A stretch of 7,975 bases of DNA from Methanoculleus sp. UBA77 (GTDB lineage Archaea > Halobacteriota > Methanomicrobia > Methanomicrobiales > Methanoculleaceae): contig DALN01000103.1 in assembly GCA_002499455.1 (NCBI GenBank), forward strand, positions 1 through 7,975, in the 5' to 3' direction. Below the pieces are notes generated by a model that was given only the letters and a program-made list of their open reading frames with translations, was not told the DNA's origin and did not search any database. Both the position numbers and the translations under genes were made by a program. This document shows positions 1-4,973 of the stretch, in pieces. Every line of letters starts with the position of its first letter. Within the stretch, counting starts at the first letter, position 1.

Positions 1-311
1 ACCCAGCCCTTCCCGGACGGGCCCCTCCGGCCCGAAACGAGGCATCGCCGCTCTTTTCCGTCCGGGGCAGGGAACCGGCACTCGAACGCCGGGATCCTCT
101 CCCCGGTCGCCGCCTGGAGCCGGCCGGCAAGACCACGGATCACCGCCCCGGGTTCACCCTCCTCTCCCCCGAGCATCCGGCGAAAGGCCGGGTTTGCCCA
201 GACGGGGGTGCAGCCCTCGCCGATAACGAGGACGGCGTCGTCGAGATCCTCGAGTATCCGGTATTCCGGCGGCGTGCCGTAGAAGTGTTCAGTGGGGTTG
301 ATAGGGGTCAC
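1..311 (-). CDS. PAS-domain protein, N-terminal fragment (likely sensor protein)
   Basis: An open frame of 103 codons runs off the left edge, so only the N terminus is visible. After about 15 residues the sequence reads as a PAS fold: ILEDLDDAVLVI, then a turn, then VWANPAFRRMLGG, which is the usual beta-strand/helix pattern including the 'N-x-A-F' segment. The later stretch ending in ECRFPAPDGKERRCLVSG resembles the antiparallel PAS strands. Start choice: GTG at 311, because an AAGGA Shine-Dalgarno-like run lies 7 nt upstream and the nearest ATG (overlapping it) reads straight into a stop. PAS domains in methanogens usually sit in sensory histidine kinases, but the kinase or other output domain is outside the window, so the output is unknown. 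The gene is divergent from nothing nearby and separated from the flavoprotein cluster by about 216 non-coding bases. Confidence 0.7.
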   Translation of the reverse strand, partial: MTPINPTEHFYGTPPEYRILEDLDDAVLVIGEGCTPVWANPAFRRMLGGEEGEPGAVIRGLAGRLQAATGERIPAFECRFPAPDGKERRCLVSGRRGPSGKGW

Positions 312-352
312 ATGCGGATCCTTCTGCAGTCCGGGGAGGGGTGCCTGCAGGC

Positions 353-361
353 TTATAAATA
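353..361 (-). promoter_or_regulatory. Putative TATA box for the PAS-domain gene
   Basis: On the minus strand the bases read ATTTATAAG within an AT-rich stretch. The centre is about 46 nt before the GTG start, which would place transcription initiation near 330 and leave a short leader of about 20 nt containing the AAGGA ribosome-binding site. A second AT-rich run (around 382-390, TTTTATAC on the minus strand) could be an alternative or upstream element. This is assigned by pattern only. Confidence 0.45.
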
Positions 362-487
362 GAAGAGGAGTCTTATGATGGTGTATAAAATTGTTTCTAT
401 AATGAGTCTGGGGGAAATATTTTTGATTCATGTGCATCGAGCCGGGTGAAGAATATCCGGTGCGGAGGGGCAGGAGGAAACATTCCT

Positions 488-506
488 GATGCCCCATCGC
501 GGCATC
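488..506 (-). terminator. Possible weak hairpin terminator after the flavoprotein pair
   Basis: GATGCC (488-493) and GGCATC (501-506) form a perfect 6-bp stem with a 7-nt loop, starting 21 nt beyond the stop codon of the minus-strand flavoprotein gene. On the minus strand it is followed by only a short T3 run, so termination would be weak. It is the best candidate 3' end for the transcript in this gap. The rest of the 312-527 gap holds AT-rich sequence around 380-425 and no gene that I can support. Confidence 0.25.
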
Positions 507-527
507 CGACCGGGGAGGAGGCGGGGT

Positions 528-1142
528 TCATCCCTCTGCCTGCAGCTTCCGGAGGAGGTCCACCACGTTCCGCCCCTTCTCCCGCGCCTCCGCGAGTGCA
601 GTGGGATGCCCTGCGATGCCCCCGTAGCGGTCCATATCGTTTGCTATGATATTGTCCCAGTACTCAAACCCGGTGGTGTTGAAGAACGCGGTAAGCGCGG
701 GGAATGCGGAGTCAAAGACATTATCCCAGCCGAGCCCTGCGGTCGATATGAAGATCCCCTTGTGGCGGCGGATGTGCTCGTCGGTGAAGTAGAGGTTCTT
801 CAGGATGAACTTGCGCGCCCAGAAGTATTGTGCGCGGTCGATCAGCCCTTTGAGCTCCGCCGTGATCCCCATCGAGTATATGGGAGACGCGACGGCGAGG
901 ACGTCGGCGGCGGTTATCTTCTCGAACACGACCGTGAGATCGTCCTTGATGACGCAGACCCCTGTTCTGTGGCAGGCGTTGCATCCCCGGCACGAACCGT
1001 AGTCGAGCTGCCGGAGGACGATCTTCTCGACATCGGCCCCCGCCTCGCGTGCGCCGTCGAGGAGGGCGTCGAGCAGGGTCTCGGTGTTCCCGTGCCGCCG
1101 GGGGCTCCCGGAGATGCCGAGGACGTTTACGGGATCGTTCAT
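528..1142 (-). CDS. Iron-sulfur flavoprotein (Isf/NADPH-dependent FMN reductase family), paralogue B
   Basis: The 204-residue protein is a flavodoxin-fold FMN protein. The N terminus VLGISGSPRRHGNTETLLD is the FMN phosphate-binding loop, and ASPIYSMGITAELKGLIDR is the second flavin-contact region. Between them lies the compact cluster motif C51-x2-C54-x2-C57-x5-C63, as in the methanogen Isf family that binds one 4Fe-4S cluster per subunit. Characterised Isf of Methanosarcina accepts electrons from ferredoxin and can reduce O2 and H2O2; the same role here is inference. Start: ATG at 1142, eight bases after a GGAGGTG ribosome-binding site. The longer open frame upstream only repeats the neighbour's coding region in another frame. 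It overlaps the preceding gene by four bases (ATGA), implying translational coupling. It is closely similar to that neighbour in length and motifs, so this is a tandem duplication. Confidence 0.88.
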   Translation of the reverse strand: MNDPVNVLGISGSPRRHGNTETLLDALLDGAREAGADVEKIVLRQLDYGSCRGCNACHRTGVCVIKDDLTVVFEKITAADVLAVASPIYSMGITAELKGLIDRAQYFWARKFILKNLYFTDEHIRRHKGIFISTAGLGWDNVFDSAFPALTAFFNTTGFEYWDNIIANDMDRYGGIAGHPTALAEAREKGRNVVDLLRKLQAEG

Positions 1143-1753
1143 GCTGCAAGCACCTCCCGCAGGTGTCCGATAACCTCCCGTCCCAGAGCCTCCGCGTCGG
1201 CCTTCGCGGTGGGGTGGCGTTCGATCGCCCCTCTCTCGTCGACGTTGTTCACCATCAGGTACCTGAGATCTGCATTCCTGATATCGACGACGTGAAAGAA
1301 GCACTTCACTGCCGGAATTGCCGCATCAAAGACATTGTCCCAGTCCTGCCCGGCGGTTGAGAGAAAGATCCCGACCCGCTGCCCTTTCCGTTCGGGCGGG
1401 ACGACCGGGAGGCGGAGGACGTACTTCCGGGAGCGGAAGACCTGGGCCCGGTCGATCAGCGCCTTCGCCTGCGCGGCAACTCCCATGCAGTAGATGGGCG
1501 AGGCGAGAATGATGCAGTCGGCAGCGATGATCCTGTCGTGGAGATAATCCATGTAGTCCCGCTGGACGCACCGGTTGAGTTTCTCGCAGGCGTTGCACCC
1601 GCGGCAGGGCCTGATATCTGCCTCCGGGACGACGATCTTCTCGACGGCGACCCCTTCCTCCCCGGCCATCGCCTCGATCACCCAGTCGAGCAGGGTCTCG
1701 GAGTTGCCGTGGCGGCGAGGCGAGGTCGCAAACGCGAGGACGTCAATGGTCAT
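1139..1753 (-). CDS. Iron-sulfur flavoprotein (Isf/NADPH-dependent FMN reductase family), paralogue A
   Basis: The protein has 204 residues, the same length as its downstream partner. The FMN loop is FATSPRRHGNSETLLD (about 8-23). The cluster motif is C50-x2-C53-x2-C56-x5-C62, and the flavin-contact region is ASPIYCMGVAAQAKALIDR. Shared blocks with the partner include RAQ-x-F-x-x-RK and STAG-x-x-WDNVFD, which marks them as recent paralogues; such proteins form homo-oligomers and a mixed oligomer is conceivable. Expected role: FMN and 4Fe-4S electron transfer in the cytoplasm, with a ferredoxin-type donor. Start: ATG at 1753; a longer frame from a TTG at 1780 would run into the terminator's T tract and adds residues before the conserved strand. 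No Shine-Dalgarno sequence is visible, so the transcript is either leaderless or made by read-through of the terminator just upstream. Confidence 0.88.
   Translation of the reverse strand: MTIDVLAFATSPRRHGNSETLLDWVIEAMAGEEGVAVEKIVVPEADIRPCRGCNACEKLNRCVQRDYMDYLHDRIIAADCIILASPIYCMGVAAQAKALIDRAQVFRSRKYVLRLPVVPPERKGQRVGIFLSTAGQDWDNVFDAAIPAVKCFFHVVDIRNADLRYLMVNNVDERGAIERHPTAKADAEALGREVIGHLREVLAA
1151..1157 (-). promoter_or_regulatory. Ribosome-binding site for flavoprotein B
   Basis: On the minus strand GGAGGTG lies 8 nt before the ATG at 1142, inside the last codons of flavoprotein A. It settles the start of flavoprotein B, because the 54 upstream codons of the same frame are then only a shadow of gene A. 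Confidence 0.75.
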
Positions 1754-1778
1754 ATATGAAGTATGCCCGTGCAGAGGC

Positions 1779-1803
1779 AAAAAAAGTGCCGGGTTTCCCG
1801 GCA
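1779..1803 (-). terminator. Hairpin plus T7 terminator after the peroxiredoxin gene
   Basis: On the minus strand TGCCGGG (1803-1797), an AAA loop and CCCGGCA (1793-1787) form a perfect 7-bp GC-rich stem. One base later comes an uninterrupted run of seven T (1785-1779). It begins 5 nt after the peroxiredoxin stop codon. This is the clearest terminator in the window and separates the zinc-ribbon to peroxiredoxin operon from the two flavoproteins. The T tract is centred about 29 nt before the flavoprotein A start, which is the usual TATA position for a leaderless archaeal gene. Confidence 0.75.
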
Positions 1804-1807
1804 GGGA

Positions 1808-2452
1808 TTAGATCTCCTTGAAGCAGAGGTACCAGTCCTTGCACTCGTAACCTTCCTTCATCCTCTTCTCGATCTCCGCAGGCGTCTTCGGGGCCGGGAC
1901 GATGACCTTCTCTCCCGGCTGCCAGTTTGCCGGCGTTGCGATGCCGTGTTTGTCCGAGGTCTGGAGGGCCTTCGTGAGCCGGAGAATCTCCGGCATCGAC
2001 CGGCCGTTGGACATCGGGTAGTAGAGCATGGCCCGCATGATACCCTTGTCGTCGATGAAGAAGACCGTCCTGATGGTCGAGGTGGTGCTCTGGCCGGGGT
2101 GGATCATCCCGTAGCGCCGGGCGACCTTCATGTCGAGGTCGGCGATGATCGGGAAGGGTATCTCCACGCCCATCTTCTCCTTGATGTTCCGGACCCACGC
2201 AAGGTGCGAGTGGACGCTGTCGATCGAGAGACCGACGAGCTGGACGTTCAGCGCCTTGAGTTCATCGGCGATCGCGGCGAACGCCATGAACTCCGTCGTG
2301 CAGACCGGCGTGAAGTCTGCCGGGTGGGAGAAGAGGATGACCCACTTTCCCTTAAGGTCCGAGAGTTTCAAGGGCCCGTGAGTGGTCAGTGCGTCAAACT
2401 CCGGTGCTTTCTCACCGATGATCGGCATCTGGGCTGCTTCTTCAGGCTCCAT
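1808..2452 (-). CDS. Peroxiredoxin, archaeal Prx6-type with C-terminal cysteine pair
   Basis: The 214-residue protein reduces H2O2 and organic peroxides with a cysteine thiol. The active-site segment HPADFTPVCTTEF puts the peroxidatic cysteine at C51, with the conserved P-x3-T/S-x2-C pattern. Two further cysteines near the end, C204 and C210 in YECKDWYLCF, match the spacing of the resolving pair in the well-studied Aeropyrum thioredoxin peroxidase, so it should be a thiol-recycled enzyme and not a true 1-Cys form. The long C-terminal extension with GEKVIVPAP is typical of the subfamily. It starts 3 nt after the stop of the AhpD-like gene, with GGAAG about 9 nt upstream. An internal ATG giving MPIIGEKAPEF (residue 9) is a reasonable alternative, since many family members begin there. 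The glutaredoxin-thioredoxin reductase fusion encoded further right is a plausible electron source. Confidence 0.95.
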   Translation of the reverse strand: MEPEEAAQMPIIGEKAPEFDALTTHGPLKLSDLKGKWVILFSHPADFTPVCTTEFMAFAAIADELKALNVQLVGLSIDSVHSHLAWVRNIKEKMGVEIPFPIIADLDMKVARRYGMIHPGQSTTSTIRTVFFIDDKGIMRAMLYYPMSNGRSMPEILRLTKALQTSDKHGIATPANWQPGEKVIVPAPKTPAEIEKRMKEGYECKDWYLCFKEI

Positions 2453-2455
2453 GAC

Positions 2456-2812
2456 TTACTTCCGCGGCCGGTCGCCGAGATACTCCTCAAGCGCGGTCTT
2501 GCCGTAGACGTACGCCGGCATCCCCGCGAGCAGGAACGCGACCCTGAGCCCCTCCTCGATCTCCTGCTTCGCGACGCCGAGCCTCCCCGCACCGGCCATC
2601 TGCGCGCGGACAGCATGCTCGTCCCGGAGTGCCGCGGCGACGGCGATCGCGATGATCTTCTTCGTCTGCCTTGAGAGGGCGCCGTCGGCCCAGATCATCT
2701 GGTCAAGCCCCATGACCCTCCCGTAGAGGTCGGGATCCGTCTCCTTGAGCTCCTTGAAGATCTCAGGGACCTTCCCGATCTTCGCTTCGAGATGCTTCTG
2801 GTTCTCTTCCAT
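2456..2812 (-). CDS. Carboxymuconolactone decarboxylase/AhpD-like protein without cysteines
   Basis: The 118-residue all-helical protein shows the CMD/AhpD layout: an N-terminal segment with VPEIFKELKETDPDLYGRVMGLDQMIW, then LSRQTKKIIAIAVAAALRDEHAVRAQ, then a helix ending in GVAKQEIEEGLRVAFLLAGMPAY. In redox-active AhpD relatives the middle helix carries C-x-x-C followed by a histidine. Here the aligned positions are D64, A67 and Q71, and the protein contains no cysteine at all, so a disulfide reductase role like that of AhpD is not supported. It lies between a desulforedoxin gene and the peroxiredoxin gene, only 3 nt before the latter, so a functional link with peroxide defence is likely (inference). 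Start: ATG at 2812 rather than GTG at 2821, because the GAGGAG ribosome-binding site abuts the GTG but sits 8 nt before the ATG. Confidence 0.85.
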   Translation of the reverse strand: MEENQKHLEAKIGKVPEIFKELKETDPDLYGRVMGLDQMIWADGALSRQTKKIIAIAVAAALRDEHAVRAQMAGAGRLGVAKQEIEEGLRVAFLLAGMPAYVYGKTALEEYLGDRPRK

Positions 2813-2817
2813 ATCGC

Positions 2818-2943
2818 TCACTCCTCAAGGACCATCGGTTCGCCGCAGCAGACCAGCTCGCCGCCGCCGGCCTCGAGGACCTGGACGACGTTCCCGCAGA
2901 TCTCGCAGCGGTAGACCTCACCCTTTGCCGATACGTTCACCAT
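2818..2943 (-). CDS. Desulforedoxin (stand-alone 41-residue rubredoxin-type iron protein)
   Basis: This tiny gene encodes 41 residues and is easily missed by length cut-offs. The protein shows VYRCEICGNVVQVLEAGG, then GELVCCGEPMVL. The four iron ligands C13, C16, C32 and C33 have the C-x-x-C and adjacent C-C spacing specific to desulforedoxin and to the N-terminal domain of desulfoferrodoxin; the GGGELVCCGEPM segment is diagnostic. Desulforedoxin binds one Fe(SCys)4 per subunit and is a dimer in Desulfovibrio. The catalytic superoxide reductase domain is absent, so it should act as an electron carrier or partner, not as a superoxide reductase. Start: ATG at 2943 with GAGGTG 6 nt upstream. It lies 22 nt after the zinc-ribbon gene and ends 5 nt before the AhpD-like ATG, so it belongs to the same transcript. 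Confidence 0.92.
   Translation of the reverse strand: MVNVSAKGEVYRCEICGNVVQVLEAGGGELVCCGEPMVLEE
2821..2826 (-). promoter_or_regulatory. Ribosome-binding site that decides the AhpD-like start
   Basis: GAGGAG on the minus strand encodes the two final glutamates of the desulforedoxin and ends 8 nt before the ATG at 2812. The in-frame GTG at 2821 overlaps this site, so initiation at the ATG is the better choice. Confidence 0.65.
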
Positions 2944-2965
2944 TCTGTTCACCTCGTTATTCGGT

Positions 2966-3199
2966 CTAACTCTTCTTCCTCGCGGGAGGGTTCATAACAT
3001 CTTCGGGCGTCTTGATGTCCGGCCTGATATGAGTCATCGGGAAGCAGTTGTACATCTCACAGGCGCAGGTCGGGCATTTGACGAGATCTTCATCGGTGCT
3101 GTCAATCCTGACCTCGCGTCCACAGTCGACGCAGATAAACCGGCCGGGGCCTGGCTTCTCTCCGGCCTTTGCTGTAGTTCTGGTTTCTGGTTCGGCCAC
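2966..3199 (-). CDS. Small zinc-ribbon/rubredoxin-like protein, first gene of the peroxide-defence operon
   Basis: The 77-residue protein has a basic, flexible N terminus (about 20 residues), then FICVDCGREVRIDST and LVKCPTCACEMYNCFPMTHI. C23-x2-C26 and C42-x2-C45 make a zinc-ribbon or rubredoxin-like metal site, and C47 and C52 are extra cysteines close to the second knuckle. It could bind iron or zinc; the sequence alone does not decide. The tail DIKTPEDVMNPP is polar and probably disordered. No named family comes to mind with confidence. Start: GTG at 3199, with GGTGA 6 nt upstream and no in-frame ATG before the cysteines. As first gene of an operon with desulforedoxin and peroxiredoxin, it may be a redox carrier or a metal-based regulator (inference). 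Confidence 0.8.
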   Translation of the reverse strand: MAEPETRTTAKAGEKPGPGRFICVDCGREVRIDSTDEDLVKCPTCACEMYNCFPMTHIRPDIKTPEDVMNPPARKKS

Positions 3200-3231
3200 A
3201 GGTATTCACCGACTCGATAATATCATTTCAA

Positions 3232-3240
3232 GGTATTTAG
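3232..3240 (-). promoter_or_regulatory. Putative promoter of the zinc-ribbon to peroxiredoxin operon
   Basis: On the minus strand CTAAATACC is the best TATA-like element upstream of the GTG at 3199. Initiation about 26 nt downstream (near 3210) would leave a short leader containing the GGTGA ribosome-binding site. An octamer GAAATGAT (3229-3222) follows three bases after the box; the same octamer lies at the rubrerythrin promoter. Confidence 0.4.
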
Positions 3241-3296
3241 CAGTATCCACCCCGGCAAGGCCGGAACGGGCCCCTGCAATCCGGAGTCCCGCATTC

Positions 3297-3304
3297 TATT
3301 AATA
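3297..3304 (+). promoter_or_regulatory. Putative TATA box of the third flavoprotein, leaderless start
   Basis: TATTAATA is centred about 27 nt before the ATG at 3328. This predicts transcription starting at or next to that ATG, with no room for a Shine-Dalgarno site, and none is seen. It supports 3328 over the upstream in-frame ATG at 3310, which would lie ahead of the predicted transcript start. Confidence 0.55.
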
Positions 3305-3327
3305 GGGTCATGTATAATCCCTCCACC

Positions 3328-3936
3328 ATGACAAAGAAGGTTATTGCGCTGCTCGGGAGCCCCATTCTTGATGGGAACACCGCACGCCTTCTCGATGAAG
3401 CTATCCGCGGCGTGGAGGAGGAAGGAGTCGCGGTCGAGAAGATCGAGGTCGCCCACATGGACGTTCTGCCCTGTATGGAGTTCTTCCAGTGCAAGGGGAG
3501 CGAGACCTGCCTGATCCAGGACGAGATGCAGGGGATATTCAAGAAGTTCCGGGAGATGGACGGCCTGATCATCGCGACCCCCATCATGACGATGGGGATT
3601 CCCGGGAGGCTCAAGTCCTTCATGGACAGGTTCCAGGTCTTTTACATGGCCAAATACCACCGGGGCCGCTCCTTCATCTCCCCTGAACGCCGGAGAGAGC
3701 GCAGGATGCTCTTCATATCGATCGCGGGGATGAATATCCCGGATGTCTTTGAGGGGGCCAGGATGACCGTCCGGGCGTTCGGGGAGATCATCGACTGTCC
3801 TCTCTGGGATGAGGTGCTCCGGAACGATATGGACACCATCCAGGATATCACGACACGGCCGGAGGTGATGGAGGCAGCGTACCGGAAGGGTCGTGAACTC
3901 GGCAGGCTCCTTGCGGCCGGCGCCTCCTCATCGTGA
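3328..3936 (+). CDS. Flavodoxin-fold FMN reductase, Isf-like with an incomplete cluster motif
   Basis: The 202-residue protein belongs to the same superfamily as the two tandem flavoproteins: VIALLGSPILDGNTARLLDE is the FMN phosphate loop and ATPIMTMGIPGRLKSFMDR the second flavin region. In the cysteine segment, C49, C55 and C61 keep the Isf spacing, but the second position of the motif is F52 (CMEFFQC). A standard four-cysteine 4Fe-4S site is therefore not available, unless another residue serves as ligand. It may bind a 3Fe-4S or partially coordinated cluster, or none, and act as a plain FMN reductase. The sequence is clearly more distant from the tandem pair than they are from each other. 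Start: ATG at 3328, chosen from the promoter spacing and the family N terminus. Its stop lies inside the end of the convergent transporter gene (9-nt overlap). Confidence 0.85.
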   Translation: MTKKVIALLGSPILDGNTARLLDEAIRGVEEEGVAVEKIEVAHMDVLPCMEFFQCKGSETCLIQDEMQGIFKKFREMDGLIIATPIMTMGIPGRLKSFMDRFQVFYMAKYHRGRSFISPERRRERRMLFISIAGMNIPDVFEGARMTVRAFGEIIDCPLWDEVLRNDMDTIQDITTRPEVMEAAYRKGRELGRLLAAGASSS

Positions 3937-4890
3937 GCCGTCGGGCTCGATATGCACGACGACCTCGGTGAGGCCCGGCACCGCCCTCCTGAGCCGCTCC
4001 TCCACCTCCTCGGAGATCTCATGGGCCCCGGCAACAGAGAGCCCTGGATCGACGGCGATATGAATATCGGCAAAGATCTCTCCCGGTTTCCCCCGGCACC
4101 GGAAGTTGTGATACCCGGTGACCCCCGGAGTATCCAGCACCACGGCCCGGATGAGCGCCGGGTCGCAGGGGAGGTTCATCGCGTCGGTGAGGACCTGTGC
4201 GGCATCGTAGAGGATCGCAAGCCCCATCCTTGCGATGAGGAGGCCGATCGCGAGGGCGATGATCGGGTCTGCCTGCGGGTACCCGAGCCTGACGGCGAGG
4301 AAACCGCCGAGGACCGCGACGGAGACGAAGACGTCGCTCCTGGTGTGCATGGAGTCGGCGACCAGGATCTGGCTCCGGTACTCCTCGCCCTTCCTCTTCT
4401 CGTAGGTGGAGACAGCGAGGTTGACGATGAGCGTTGCAATCATCACCCCGACGGTGACCGGGGTGATCGCGGGGACGGCGGTATCGACGAGGCGCCGGTA
4501 GCCTTCAAAGATGATCCCGGCGGCGGTCAGGAGGAGCATCGCCCCGATGACCAGGGTTCCGAGCGTCTCGATCTTGCCGTGGCCGTAGGGATGTTTCGGA
4601 TCGGGAGGCCTCCCTGCGAAGTAGAGGGCGACGATACCGACGACGTTTGAGAAGGAGTCGAATCCCGAGTGGATGGCGTCCGCCACCATGCTCACCGACC
4701 CGGCAAGCAGCCCGAAGAGCGCTTTTGCGAGTGCAACGGAGAGGTTCAGGGCGAGGACGAGGATGAAGATCCGCTGCACCCGGACTCGCGTATCCGTTGC
4801 TCCGGCTCCTGATCGAAGCCCTTCGGCCTTCTCGGGTTCCGGTTCTGTGTTTTTTGTGCTCGATCCCCGGCCGGTCTCATCGCCCTGCAT
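3928..4890 (-). CDS. Cation diffusion facilitator (CDF) family metal exporter, zinc-type
   Basis: The 320-residue membrane protein is a proton-coupled divalent-metal exporter. After a hydrophilic N tail of about 38 residues come six membrane segments (roughly 40-62, 66-92, 110-130, 143-163, 188-203, 206-230), then a cytoplasmic ferredoxin-like domain to the end. The metal site is formed by H74-x3-D78 (ADAIHSGFDSFSN) in segment 2 and H182-x3-D186 (ADSMHTRSDVFVS) in segment 5. The His/Asp pairs resemble the Zn/Cd-transporting branch rather than the DxxxD manganese branch. The loop PPDPKHPYGHGKIE is a family signature. In the C-terminal domain H261, H277 and H313 are likely metal contacts. Start: ATG at 4890; no clear ribosome-binding site is visible, so the start is less certain. 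It is divergent from rubrerythrin; substrate specificity is inferred. Confidence 0.92.
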   Translation of the reverse strand: MQGDETGRGSSTKNTEPEPEKAEGLRSGAGATDTRVRVQRIFILVLALNLSVALAKALFGLLAGSVSMVADAIHSGFDSFSNVVGIVALYFAGRPPDPKHPYGHGKIETLGTLVIGAMLLLTAAGIIFEGYRRLVDTAVPAITPVTVGVMIATLIVNLAVSTYEKRKGEEYRSQILVADSMHTRSDVFVSVAVLGGFLAVRLGYPQADPIIALAIGLLIARMGLAILYDAAQVLTDAMNLPCDPALIRAVVLDTPGVTGYHNFRCRGKPGEIFADIHIAVDPGLSVAGAHEISEEVEERLRRAVPGLTEVVVHIEPDGSR

Positions 4891-4940
4891 GCGCCGGGGT
4901 AATGGCGTTCCCCCTGCATAGGGTTTCCGGAGGGTGAAAG

Positions 4941-4949
4941 GTTTAATAA
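4941..4949 (+). promoter_or_regulatory. Rubrerythrin promoter with TATA box, possibly bidirectional
   Basis: GTTTAATAA is centred about 29 nt before the rubrerythrin ATG at 4974, with a purine-rich GTGAAAG just upstream as a possible BRE. No Shine-Dalgarno site is present, so a leaderless transcript is likely. Read on the minus strand the same bases (TTATTAAAC) lie about 55 nt before the CDF start and may serve that gene too. Confidence 0.6.
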
Positions 4950-4959
4950 GGCAACTTCC

Positions 4960-4970
4960 GAAATGATTTC
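4960..4970 (+). promoter_or_regulatory. Palindromic candidate operator at the rubrerythrin start
   Basis: GAAATGATTTC is a perfect 11-bp palindrome (5-bp arms, one central base) between the TATA box and the ATG, over the predicted transcription start. A repressor bound there would block initiation. The first eight bases recur at the promoter of the minus-strand peroxiredoxin operon (3229-3222). Confidence 0.4.
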
Positions 4971-4973
4971 ATT

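Noticed and set aside
489..1295. Long plus-strand open frame of 268 codons opposite the tandem flavoproteins
   Set aside because: It is antisense to two proteins with clear family motifs. Its own translation has no recognisable domain, and such frames are expected in GC-rich DNA.
1763..2674. Plus-strand open frame of 303 codons opposite the peroxiredoxin and AhpD-like genes
   Set aside because: The opposite strand encodes well-conserved proteins in an operon. The plus-strand translation is Asp/Arg/Leu-rich with no motif, typical of a shadow frame.
2819..2821. GTG start at 2821 for the AhpD-like gene
   Set aside because: The GAGGAG ribosome-binding site abuts this codon, leaving no spacing, whereas it is 8 nt from the ATG at 2812.
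2818..2943. Desulfoferrodoxin (superoxide reductase) truncated by a frameshift
   Set aside because: The reading frame ends cleanly after the desulforedoxin domain, and the following sequence encodes an unrelated helical protein in a good operon context. No superoxide reductase motifs were found in any frame downstream.
3310..3327. Upstream ATG at 3310 for the third flavoprotein
   Set aside because: It lies ahead of the transcription start predicted from the TATA box and adds residues before the conserved first beta strand.
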